This document shows, piece by piece, positions 1 through 9,632 of a stretch of 64,000 nucleotides of DNA (the stretch's first letter is position 1; each line of letters starts with the position of its first letter). The translations under genes were made by a program, and so were the position numbers. Source of the DNA: Canna indica (Eukaryota; Streptophyta; Magnoliopsida; Zingiberales; Cannaceae); NCBI GenBank assembly GCA_034359265.1, contig CP136891.1, positions 51,142,001-51,206,000 on the forward strand, read 5' to 3'. The notes below the pieces were generated by a model. The model ran no database searches. It saw only the letters and a program-made list of their open reading frames with translations, and was not told the DNA's origin.

Positions 1-1166
1 CTGAACAGACTGGAATGAGGAACACCGAATGGAATCCTTACTTGAGTGTGAATAGAATATTCCTCAAGTGATAGTAGGTACAAGCAATTCTTGGACCTGA
101 GGTTGTCATGGTTACCTTGTGTTTGACAATCCATCGCTTTGGTTTTATCCCTACGTGGCTTGCAAAGTCATGTGTCGAGTGTTATTGCGCATGGGGAAGC
201 ATTCATGGAGGTAAGTGAGCAACCAACATGGAATCAGTTACTCCTAGTGAGAGGAGATAATGTCCTATGTATCCATGCAAGTGTCGATTCGGGAATCTCT
301 AGCCAGAGTAGATATGAAAGTCAAAAAGAGGTTTCTGACATTTTATTTTTGACACGACAACTTGGCAGATGGAATACATATGAATCAGTATTAGGGTTTG
401 AAACTTTTTTTGTATCCTAGCCGACTTTGGGACATTGTAACTGAAGGATTTAGTTGTATGGTAACTAATCACCGAAGGGCGTTCGATCCTTGTAGATTGA
501 ATCTCACAGTATCTAGGTAGTCATGACACGTTGCTAGACGTCAATCTTGACTTGTGAGTGGAGTCTCACATGACCACACTATAGGGTTTAGTGTAGGCTC
601 GTGAGATTCAAATAGAAAGTGTTCTATCGAATCTGACTCTCTGTTATGCAAAACTCACTGTTGGTTTAGTGTGGGGCCTAGTGGGTCACACACAATAGGC
701 TATCCTCGTAACGAGCTTTATGGGATATAGCTCGAATGCGGCACTAGATGTCTACTTGCATGGACATGCCGCAACACGATCACAGATCTCATTTACGGAC
801 AAAATAGGAAAGGTGTTTCCTATTCAGATGAATTATAAGCACTCGAGGAAGGGGTTCCTCATAACCCTAACTTGTAGGTTTTGACACGTGATGAAGTCAT
901 GTTGACGATGGTCAAGTCAAAGTGTTGACTTGATCGGACCCAAGGGTCAAGATGGGTCGACTATAAATAAGAGGGAAACTTGAATTCTATTTTGAATAGA
1001 ATTATTGTTCGAATCTTGAATTCGAACCAGATGGGAGACCAAGCTTGGTCTCCCACGCGCCTAGCCTCCCATGCGCCTACCAAATGTTGACTCCCTATTT
1101 GATAGTTTCTTGACTCCATATTTGATAGTGTTTTAATCAAGCTTCGTCTCCCATGCGCCTACCAAA
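1..1166 (+). mobile_element. LTR-like fragment of an unrelated retrotransposon
   Basis: No coding sequence is convincing here. The stretch has the texture of a long LTR: a TATAAATA box at 962-969, many short direct and inverted repeats, and no open frame of plant-gene quality. A 24-bp direct repeat (CTCCCATGCGCCTACC... at 1066-1089 and 1148-1171) lies just before the next element, whose first bases TGTTGG overlap the second copy. It shares none of the TCGA arrays that mark the main family. Assignment as an LTR is inference from composition and the TATA box; the outer end lies outside the window. Confidence 0.4.
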
Positions 1167-2262
1167 TGTTGGTGAAATGACCTCACTAGAGGGGGGTGAA
1201 TAGTGTGTTAACTAAACTTGTCGCCTAATTCCAGTTTTAAAACATTTCTTTGATTACTTAGGCAAATTGCAATTTATCGACTAAATGCAGAAGCAATAAT
1301 AAAATAATTTAAACACAAGAAAAGATAGCAATGCTAACACAATTATTTATAGTGGTTCAGCCCTAATGCATACTCCACTACCTAAGCACCACACTTAGGA
1401 TTTCACACCCAAATCCACTAAATTATAAGTAGCTTACAATCGAGGACTTTACACTGGAAAGACCCTACACTTACCTTGAAGGCACTTCCACAACCGGAAG
1501 TTTTCTGCCTTTCCCACCTCAATTCCTAAGACATACTCCTAACTTAGTTTACACAAGTGGCTTTATACCTTCTATACCAAGGATACCACTCAATCACAAG
1601 ACCAAACACTAGGTCTTCTTACAAGCTCAAGCAAATCAATTCGAAACAAAATAAAAAAACACTTTAATCTCAAGAAGAGAGTAAAGAGGACTTATCACAA
1701 TAAGAACACCTCTTCTTCGTGAGCCTAGCAAGCTTGAAGACCCCTTCTATGAAGAACACTTGAGGATGAGGGATCAAGAGCTAGGTTTTAGGGATTTGAT
1801 CAAGGAAGATCTTAGGAGATGCTAAGGATCACTCTTTGAGGCTTGAAGACACCAATAACTATATTCGACCAAATAGCCTACTGCATGTTTTCTCCTTCTG
1901 CCGGTCGACCAGTCGGTCGACCGAATCTGGGCATGGTTGATTTTTTATGTTTTTTTTTGCGCGCTACGTTTTCAGGTTCAGGCCTTCTGCGTGTGTCAAC
2001 TTGGAAAGCACAACTTGGTGATTTACATGATCTCTAGACTCGTCCAAGGCGTCTTCGGTGCACATGTTGAACTTCTAGAAATTTTTGCGATGAATTCGAA
2101 CGCGTTGACCAATGTCCTTTCGATTTCTTTGATATTTCCGATCATGGACATCGAGTGCTAACTGATATGGAACCTGAAAGTATTTCTCAATAAAACATTA
2201 GTTCCTTGTTTGTTATCATCAAAACCAAGATTACGACCAAGGTAACAAATCTTAGGCCAATA
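1167..2262 (-). repeat. 3' LTR of element D
   Basis: On the plus strand it opens TGTTGGTGAAATG and closes GGCCAATA, the reverse complement of a TGTTGGCC...CACCAACA LTR with one change at the terminal CA. It contains one TCGA palindrome cluster (about 1902-1925) and the 19-nt CCTAAG-loop-CTTAGG inverted repeat at 1381-1399. Length about 1.1 kb. The first 5 bp outside (CCAAA, 1162-1166) cannot be matched to a second copy because the other end of D is deleted. Confidence 0.8.
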
Positions 2263-2886
2263 ATCTCCCCATTTTTGATGATGACAAACATACTTAAGAA
2301 AATATATTCAATTAAGCATAAATGATATCAATCATGAGATTTCTCCCCCTATCAACATGCATATCTATGAAAATAAACTCCCCCTATATATATGCATGGT
2401 TTTCCTATATTTTCTTCCCTTTTACCTATATTTTTCTCTCCATTTTGACATCAATCAAAAAGGGCAAGAAAAGTCAATCAAAAGTCAAACTTGAAACTCT
2501 AAAAGATTTTTCAAAACCGCGAAAGTCTTAACTCAAGGGATGAAAACCAAACATCGAATAAGAGACTAAGTCATACATGATATCATGAAATGATAAATGA
2601 AATCCAAAACCAAGAATCATATAGTAACTTAAGAATCGATATTTTGAAGTATTAGTCAAATAGTCAAAAATCAGTTTAGAAATGATTTTTCTCATCAAAT
2701 GAGTAGAACGATACCATAAGTGAATTTAAAATATTATACTTCAAGTCTCATTTAAAAATATAATGATAATTTAAAGTATCAGAAAAATGAGCAACTTGAG
2801 AAGAGTGATACTTTAGTGGCATTTTCGTAAATAAATGAGATTTTTATGACATTTCCATAAATCATTTAAACTTTTAAAATATAAAG
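2263..2886 (-). other. Element D polypurine tract and 3' non-coding internal end
   Basis: Immediately inside the LTR, 2264-2276 reads as the complement of AAAAATGGGGAGA, the polypurine tract that primes plus-strand DNA synthesis. The rest is the AT-rich, ORF-free 3' internal region, repeating the CTCCCCCTAT purine-tract motif (about 2343 and 2379). It matches the region before the PPT of the G copy (about 37680-38460) in opposite orientation. Confidence 0.7.
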
Positions 2887-4115
2887 TGTTGGCCTAAGGT
2901 TTTCAACCTTGGTCACCATCTTGATTTTGATGATAACAAACTTATTCTAATGAATTTATCAAGTGTTTGATCTCAGGTTGAGGTTATGATCGCGCGCGAA
3001 GTTCGTTCGGAGAAATACAAAAAAAATCGACAAAAATGGCTCCGTCATCGATTGAGTAGAAAATCTAGAGTTAGGAATAGATTTCATGTAATTTGACTCT
3101 AGGATTGTATCTCAAGACAAATTGTAATGTTATCCAAGTCCAAACTTGGTAATGTTAACCAAGAAGAAGACTCGAAAAATCAGCCTCAGCCCAGGTTCGA
3201 TCGACTGAACGAAACAAAAAATTGGCAGTAGCCAATTCGGTCGATCGGTCGATCCACTGTATGAAGCAATAAATTGACAGTAGCCAATTCGGTCGATCGA
3301 ATGTGGACCGAATGTGGCCTATAAGCAGCAGAACGCCTTTGGTCGCTCCGCGGTCGATCGGTCGGTCGACCGATGATCGACCGGCGGGCGACCGGGCGTT
3401 GCTAACGGGCAGAAAAATGCCCATTGGATGCCCTAGCCGAGTGAGGGGTTATAAATACCATTTATAAACCTCCTCCCCAGATGTTGAGAACTTTATTGAG
3501 CACATCCTTAGATATTACAAGCCTAAAGGAGTTGATTTAAAAGTCCTAATTTTTGTTTCCACACTCTCAATCCCTCCTCACTTCATCAAGCTTGGTCTTC
3601 ACCGAGAAATCCATACTCGAAGTCTTGAAGTGCTCGGAGGAGACGTGTTGGAGCTACATCAAGTGTTGTTTTACATTGAAGCTCCATTTATATTATTTTC
3701 ATCTTTCAAGGTGTGCGTGTAAACACCTTGGTGTCTTGTAAATTGTTGTTTTAGCCAGAGAATAGGTGTTGAGGCTCGCCTCTATGGTTGAGGGATAAGT
3801 CCTCATTGTATTCTTAGAAAAACTATCAATCTATAAAGTGTTAAGGTTTGAAATCCTTGGTGAGGAGCCAAGGTAGTGGAGTAGGCGGTGTTGGCCGAAC
3901 CACTATATATTATGTATTTGCATTGCTATCTTGATTGCTCAATTTGATTTTCGCTTGTGCTTGATATAATTGTGATCGCATCTAGTCGCACTAAGAATCA
4001 AGTAACTTGAATCGGGTAGTTGAGTTGATTAAAATCGAAAAAGAATTCAATTAATCATAAAAGCATATACACACTATTCAATACCCCCTCTTATAGTGTG
4101 GATATTTGATCAACA
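2887..4115 (+). repeat. 5' LTR of element A
   Basis: Starts TGTTGGCCTAAGG and ends GATCAACA directly before a tRNA-Met primer site. In order it holds a terminal hairpin (AAGGTT, TTC, AACCTT at 2896-2910), a TCGA palindrome array (about 3190-3385), an inverted repeat CGGGCA...TGCCC (3406-3422), a TATA box at 3450-3457 inside GAGGGG...TACC, and the CCTTGG-loop-CCAAGG stem at 3855-3873. This LTR defines subfamily 1 (end TTTGATCAACA), shared with C, H and N. Confidence 0.85.
3190..3385. promoter_or_regulatory. TCGA palindrome array in LTR A (representative)
   Basis: Repeated self-complementary units such as GGTCGATCGGTCGATCC and GGTCGATCGGTCGGTCGACC, spaced by TGGCAGTAGCCAATTC modules. Equivalent arrays: 7669-7860, 8405-8730, 19480-19610 plus 23985-24045, 26368-26600, 32650-32780, 39064-39215, 40330-40460, 41870-42010, 42896-43010, 46855-47095, 50168-50290, 62400-62830. 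All lie upstream of the TATA box. Confidence 0.85.
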
Positions 4116-4117
4116 AT

Positions 4118-4129
4118 TGGTATCGGAGC
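4118..4129 (+). promoter_or_regulatory. Primer binding site of element A (initiator tRNA-Met)
   Basis: TGGTATCGGAGC, one change from the TGGTATCAGAGC that pairs with the 3' end of plant initiator tRNA-Met. It lies 2 bp downstream of the 5' LTR and marks the start of minus-strand DNA synthesis. Confidence 0.85.
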
Positions 4130-4168
4130 AAGGTTGTAGGAATAGGTTTAACCATCTAACCTACACTT

Positions 4169-5839
4169 ATGGACTCTAGTATCACACTAGGTCAAGGGTT
4201 TTCAACTCATGCACCACCTCTTTTTGATGGAAACAATTATCCCTATTGGAAAACTAGGATGAGAATTTTCTTGCAATCCCTAGGATTAGATGCTTGGAGA
4301 ACTATTCATGTTAATTATGAGCTACCCTCCAAGAGCATGGATGATTGGGCTTGATAAGAGATCAAATTGTTTAATTCAAATGCCAAAGCTGTGAATGCAT
4401 TACATTGTGGTTTATCTATAAATCATTTCAATGGAATATCATGTTGTAAATCTGTTTTTGATATATGACATATTTTAGAAACTACCCTTGAGGGAACTTC
4501 CCAAGTTAAAGATTCCAAAATAATTTTGCTTATGCATGACTATGAACTCTTTAAAATGCATACTCATGAGAACATAGATCAAATGTATGCCCGTTTTCAA
4601 AATATTGTCAATGCTTTAACTAACCTTGGAAGGGACATACAAGAGGAATAAAAAGTGAGGAAGCTTCTTCAATCACTTCCCAAAGCATAGGAGCCAAAGG
4701 TGGTTTCTATCATGGAGGCCAAGAATCTTAGCACCATGAAGATCACCGAACTCATTGGATCCCTCATGACCCATGAGATCCATATGAATGCAAAAATGGA
4801 GGAAGATGCCCCCAAAGGCAAGAATATTGCCTTAAATGCATCATTTGGTGATAGGACCTCATCATCATCATCATCATCAGTGGAGAATGAAGGATCCAAG
4901 TATTATGAAGATATGGTTCATCTTGGAAGGATGTTGATGGAGCTAATGGGAAAGCCTCTCAAGAAGAAGAAGGGCAAAAATAAAATAATATTCTTCCAAT
5001 GCAACAAGCCCGGACACTTGGAGAGCGATTGTCCTAAGACCAAGCTCACCTCCCTATCATCCTCAAAGAAAGATAAAAGAAGAAGGATGAAGAAGAAAAC
5101 ACTAATGGTTACTTGGGATGTAAGCGAGTCATCACCACCTTCAAGTGGGGAAGAAAGCTCAAGGGAGAATGCAAACCTTTGTTTCATGACGAAGGATAGT
5201 GAGGTACCCACTATTACTATAGGCGGTAATATCCTTACACAAGTAGAATTAGAAAATGAAATTGAGCATATGTATGAAGAATTTAGTAGTGTTAGAAAAA
5301 GATTCAAGGAACTTAAAAAGGAAAATAAAATGCTAGAACAAGAAAATGATGATCTTTTGCTTTCTTGTAATGAATCAAGATGAAGGTTGAACTTCTAGAA
5401 AATGATAAAAATTCCTTAGAAAAGAAAAATATAGATCTACAAAATTTGAATGACTCATTGAAAATAGAAAATTCCTCATTATGCTTACAAATTGAAAATT
5501 TAAGTGTTGACATGTTATCATTAAAAAATGAGTTACTTTCATTAAATGAGAAAATAAAAAATATGTATGCCCATGCCTCTTATGCAAAATTTTCTAAAGT
5601 ATCTTCCCATGCTCATCCACACATTCATGTCCATCATCATGCTTCTATTAAATTTGAAGGTCATTGTTTTTGTTGTGGCATATATGTATGGATATATGGT
5701 TAGGGATTGTGTATTAAAAAGGAACCGCAATGCTAAATCACTTTGGGTTCCAAAATCTTCTAACCCTCAAGGACCCAAAGAAATTTGGGTACCAAAGTCT
5801 TCATGCTTAAATGTAGGGGGAGACACTACACTTAAATGA
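4169..5839 (+). pseudogene. gag-like protein of element A, inactivated
   Basis: Codes for a retrotransposon capsid-type protein. The N terminus (LFDGNNYPYWKTRM) is the DUF4219 signature of copia gag. The same frame runs on to the UBN2-like region but is cut by several stops (near 4352, 4355, 4464, 4650 and 4688). From 4700 it is open to 5383 and includes a CCHC knuckle (CNKPGHLESDC), a Ser/Lys-rich linker and the start of a coiled coil. A frame change near 5380 leads into the coiled coil (5380-5700) and a damaged second knuckle (CFCCG...), ending with the tail motif WVPKSSNPQGPKEIWVPK at about 5740-5800. The tail resembles the gag/protease junction of SIRE/Maximus copia elements, but a stop follows and no protease appears. 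Confidence 0.75.
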
Positions 5840-7331
5840 AGACACATGATGGCTTGAAGTTGCTTGGAAACTAAAGAAAGAGGAATTAAGATTGTTGCAA
5901 CTTCTTGAGAAATGTGATCGGTATCAACTCCAAACTCTACTCTTGCTTGCATCACTATTGGAGTTTGATAATTAGTGTATATGCTTTATTTAGTACTCAC
6001 TTGATACTTGATTGTCCATGTGTTCATCCTTGATTAACATCCTTATGATATCAAGTTTTTGAATTTCAATTTTTCATTTTATTTTCGATCTCCTCGGAGG
6101 CCATTTGTGACCTATAATGGGTCCATGCAACCTTTGGGTTTGAAACCTTGGCTAATTGTGGCCGTGTGGGTTTTCAACCTTAGGAAGGGTTTGAGATCTT
6201 AATTTTAAAATGTTTTCACTTCTAGAGATCTCTTTGATTCATTTTAATTTCAATTTTGGTTGTATTTTGAAAAATGAATCCCCACTAGTTAGCAAAACTT
6301 GACTTTTGAGAAATAAACTTGACTTCTCTTTGCTATCTAGTTTATGATCTTGCTAACTAAGAAAATGTCTATTGAGTCTTTTATGTTTCAATTACTTACA
6401 AGTTGAGCATTGATTAGGATGCAAATGTTCTTAGAGAACGCATGCTAAATACTTGAAAATTCTATGAGGTAGTAGTTTCACCTTTGCACCATGTAGTATG
6501 ATACCTCATAAAGCATGTAGAAACTCTTGCACCTTGCTCATGATAAAGTACTTAATTGTGTCTATATGAAAAAGTCATGAGTATTTAGAAAAATGACTTG
6601 TAAACAATTTCTTGATATACCATGTGAATTCTTGATCGAAATTGTGTCAAGTCATTTGAGTAATCTTTGGGACTGTTTCTAGTAACTCAAATTTTGTATA
6701 TATGATTAGAATGATCATATCTTAGTCATATACAAGTTTGATCAAAATTAGAAACGATTATGAAAAATGAGTATTTTTCGATAAAACGTGAAATCTGAAA
6801 TCTCAGCGATTTATCAAAAAATGCAGAAAATTAATTTTTGAAAAATTCTTGTTTCTTCACTTTGCTTGAAAAATCCAGTTTTCACTGAAAAAGTTGCAAA
6901 AAGTTTCATTGAGAATTCGATTTTACATGATTTTGGATACATCTTTATCAAAAATCGAAAACTTAGTCTTTATTGAGTAAATGCATTTTGGATATCCCAT
7001 AATCGATTTATGTATAACCCTCTTGACATATCCTGACACTTGTGTTTATTATTTCAAAGCATCCTTGATAACATATATGCTTAAATCTTATTTAAGAGAA
7101 GTCTAAAAGTGCTTAACTTAGGCCCTTTTTGATTGATGTCAAAAGGGGGAGAAGAATCTAGACATAGACATGCATATAGTTAGGGGGAGTTTATTCTAGA
7201 TATGCATGTTGATAGGGGGAGCATTATACATTCACTTATTCTATGCTTGTTGGCATTATACATTCACTTGATGAAATGCTATGCTTGTTGATATATTTCT
7301 TAATGCATTTATTGAGAAGTTTGTCATCATC
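5840..7331 (+). other. Non-coding internal region of element A
   Basis: About 1.5 kb with no credible ORF, AT-rich, made of diverged repeats shared with B, D, F and G. Near the end, AAAAGGGGGAG (about 7142) and AGGGGGAG (7180-7220) purine runs precede the true PPT. The region is conserved in order among copies, which suggests it is part of the element rather than random filler. Confidence 0.65.
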
Positions 7332-7344
7332 AAAAAGGGGGAGA
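7332..7344 (+). promoter_or_regulatory. Polypurine tract of element A
   Basis: AAAAAGGGGGAGA one base before the 3' LTR start TGTTGACC. It is the expected RNase H-resistant primer for plus-strand synthesis, identical to that of element G (38448-38460). Confidence 0.85.
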
Positions 7345-7345
7345 T

Positions 7346-8073
7346 TGTTGACCTAAGGTTTTCAACCTTGGTCACCATCTTGATTTTGATGATAACAAAC
7401 TTATTCTAATGAATTTATAAAGTGTTTGATCTCAGGTTGAGGTTACAATCGCGTGCGAAGTTCGTTCGGAGAAATACAAAAAAATCGGCAAAAATGGCTC
7501 CGTCGTCGATTGAGTAGAAAATCTAGAGTTAGGAATATATTTCATGTAATATGACTCTAGGATTGTATCCCAAGCCAAATTGTAATATTATCCAAGTCCA
7601 AACTTGGTAACGTAACCCGGAATCGAAGAGCGCAAGAAGAAGACTCAAAAAATCAGCCTCAGCCCAGGTTCGGTCGACCGGTCGGTCGACCGAATAAAAC
7701 CAAAGATTCGGTCGACCGGTCGATCGACCGGACGAAGCAAGAAATTGGCAGTAGCCAATTCAATCGACCGGTCGGTCGACCGAATGTGGCCCGAAAGAGG
7801 CAAAACGCATTCGATCGCTCAGCGGTCGATTGGTTGGTCGACCAACGATCGATCGGCAAGCGACCGGGCGTCGCCAATAGGCATAAAACTCCTCCCCAGC
7901 TATTGAGAACTTCATTGAGCATATCCTTAGAGATTACAAGACTAAAGGAGTTGATTTAAAAGTCCTAATCTCCATTTCCACACTCTCAATCCCTCCTCAC
8001 TTCATCAAGCTTGGTCTTCACCGAGAAATCCATACTCGAAGCCTTGAAGTGCTCGGAGGAGACACGTTGGAGC
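7346..8073 (+). repeat. 3' LTR of element A, truncated and lacking its TATA box
   Basis: Opens TGTTGACCTAAGG and follows the 5' LTR closely, but differs in two ways. An internal deletion (near 7880) removes the CGGGCA hairpin arm, the TATA box and its flanks. At 8073 the LTR stops where LTR B begins. Its TCGA array (7669-7860) is complete. The missing end of this LTR was not found to the right of B. Confidence 0.75.
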
Positions 8074-8775
8074 TGTTGGCTTTAGGTTTTCAACCGTGGT
8101 CTTAATCTCTTAATCTTAGTTTTGATGATAACAAACATGGAACTAATATTTCGTCGAGAAATCTTTCAGGCTCCATATCAATTAGCGTTCGATGTCCTCG
8201 ATTAGATAAATCGGAGAAATCGATAAATCGGAAGGACATTGATAGTCGCGCTCGGGTTCATCGTGAAAATTTCTCGAAGATCGACGAGTGCACAAAAGTC
8301 GCATTGGACGAGTCCAAAGATCAAATGAAAAGCTCTCCAAGTTGAAACTCATTGAAAGCTAGAACCCGAAAACCAAGCGCAGAAGAAAAAGGCTGAAGAA
8401 ACCAAATTCAACCTAGGTTCGGTCAACCGGGCAGTCGACGGAATAGGGTAAGGAAATTGGCAGTAGCCAATTCGGTCGACCGGTCGGTCGATCGACATAG
8501 GCCTAAAATGATCAAAATGCTCATCTGTCGACCAATCGGTCGATCGAAGTGAGGATCGCGCGATCGCATGTTTGCTTCCCTTGCGTCGGTCGATCGATGG
8601 GTCAACCGGATTAAGGGAATGCTCAGTTGCATCTGGCGGTCGATCTGTCGGTCGACCGACTAGAGAGAAGAGGGCAGCAGTTCAATGAGCGGTCGATCGG
8701 TTGATCGATCGACCAATCGATCGAGTGACTGCAACAGATAGTTTTCTATCCATTGAGCTATTGTTTTTTCGTGAG

Positions 8776-8791
8776 GGTATAAATATACCCC
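8776..8791. promoter_or_regulatory. TATA box in perfect palindrome, LTR B
   Basis: GGGTATA-AA-TATACCC, 16 bp, fully self-complementary. Probable core promoter of the LTR. Confidence 0.75.
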
Positions 8792-9231
8792 ATCTAACTC
8801 CTTCTAATCTTCTTCCTTGACTTCTACAGATTTTATTGAGCAATTAAAAGAAAGATTTAGAGCCTTCCAATTATCAATTAAGCACGCTCTTCTCTTTCCG
8901 CGAACATCTTCTTCAAGCGCATACTCTGGGCTCAACTCGGGAACTGATTCGAGATCTATCTTATGGAGAGTTGAAGGTTCCAAGACTTGGAAAAGAGCTT
9001 TTACTCTTGCCTTTATTCTTAGCTCTTTTGATTGTATTTTTTATTATTATTTGAACGTCTTTTATTTGGATTTGTGCATGTGAAGACCTAGGACTGTTAG
9101 GTCTGGAAAGTGGAAGTGGTTACCTTGTTGTGAAGGTGTAAAGCCACTTGTGTAAACTTAGTTTTTACTAGGATTAGTTTAGTTGTCCCTTAGGGTTGAG
9201 GTGGAAGAGTGCTCTTGGTAAGAAGGCGGAG

Positions 9232-9249
9232 ACTTCCGGGTGTGGAAGT
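9232..9249 (+). promoter_or_regulatory. Conserved hairpin ACTTCC-GGGTGT-GGAAGT in LTR B
   Basis: Perfect 6-bp stem in the part of the LTR downstream of the TATA box, so expected in RNA. Copies with one or no change occur in O (about 27072), F (about 33269), composite 3' LTR (about 39699), J (about 43488) and I (minus, about 41400). Confidence 0.6.
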
Positions 9250-9334
9250 GCCGTAGGTCGAGAGTGCAACTCTTCGAGTCAAAGTCCTCTGTGTAAGGGA
9301 AATCGAATTAATCTAGTAAACCTAGTTTGAAAAT

Positions 9335-9353
9335 CCTAAGCGGGGTGCTTAGG
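9335..9353 (+). promoter_or_regulatory. Covarying hairpin CCTAAGC-GGGGT-GCTTAGG in LTR B
   Basis: 7-bp perfect stem just before GTAGTGGAGTAGGC, a motif kept in most of the LTRs. Subfamily 1 has CCTTGG...CCAAGG at the same place (A 3855-3873, H 32007-32025, N 61874-61892). Both arms change together. Confidence 0.75.
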
Positions 9354-9572
9354 TAGTGGAGTAGGCATTGGGGCCGAACCACTATAAATCTTGTATTTGC
9401 ATTGATTTATTGTTTGTATTTATTACTTTACTATTTATCACTTTCGCATCAAATCATTCAATCGTAAAATTGCCTAAACAATTTAAGAAAATGATTAAAA
9501 TTAGAATTTAGGTAGATTGAATTAGTAAATATACTATTCACCCTCCTCTAGTGTTACCATTTCGCCTTCAAT

Positions 9573-9584
9573 TGGTATCAGAGT
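9573..9584 (+). promoter_or_regulatory. Primer binding site of element B
   Basis: TGGTATCAGAGT pairs with initiator tRNA-Met over 11 of 12 bases and lies 2 bp after the LTR end. Confidence 0.85.
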
Positions 9585-9632
9585 GGGTCGTGGATTGAGA
9601 TTTCACCATCTTATCTACATCTTGCCTCGATC

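Larger units (their letters stand above)
2887..8073 (+). mobile_element. Element A, gag-only LTR retrotransposon of the TCGA family
   Basis: The 5' LTR is 2887-4115, PBS 4118-4129, gag remnant 4169-5839, non-coding internal 5840-7331, PPT 7332-7344, and 3' LTR 7346-8073 (broken by element B). This is the clearest single copy of the family and shows its whole plan: only about 1.7 kb of coding sequence between PBS and PPT, followed by about 1.5 kb that is non-coding. It sits inside element D with a probable target duplication TAAAG (2882-2886) against AAAAG to the right of 17450. A full polymerase gene is absent, so movement would have needed proteins supplied in trans (inference). Confidence 0.8.
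8074..9570 (+). repeat. 5' LTR of element B
   Basis: Starts TGTTGGCTTTAGG and ends TTTCGCCTTCA before the PBS. It has the longest TCGA array in the window (about 8405-8730), a perfect 16-bp palindrome centred on the TATA box (8776-8791), the ACTTCC-GGGTGT-GGAAGT hairpin (9232-9249) and the CCTAAGC-GGGGT-GCTTAGG hairpin (9335-9353). It belongs to subfamily 2 (GAACTAAT... leader, CTAGTGT...TTTC end). Confidence 0.85.

Noticed and set aside
139..420. 93-codon ORF in the first fragment
   Set aside because: No recognisable domain, in LTR-like DNA; length is within chance for this composition.
3155..3424. ORFs rich in RSVDRPIDR or RSTDRSTE on both strands (also near 7659-7922, 8423-8632, 26305-26508, 40254-40472, 42809-43162, 46892-47147, 62512-62931)
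   Set aside because: They are by-products of the self-complementary TCGA arrays, which keep several frames open on both strands. Position and length follow the array, not a gene.
4118..4129. tRNA gene suggested by TGGTATCAGAGC-like motifs
   Set aside because: These 12-base matches are primer binding sites next to LTR ends; there is no cloverleaf around them.
4669..5307. Minus-strand ORFs opposite gag of element A
   Set aside because: Shadows of the Ser- and Lys-rich gag frame on the plus strand.
8405..8730. CRISPR-like array
   Set aside because: Units are palindromic with irregular spacing, no constant repeat-spacer length, and the context is a plant LTR.
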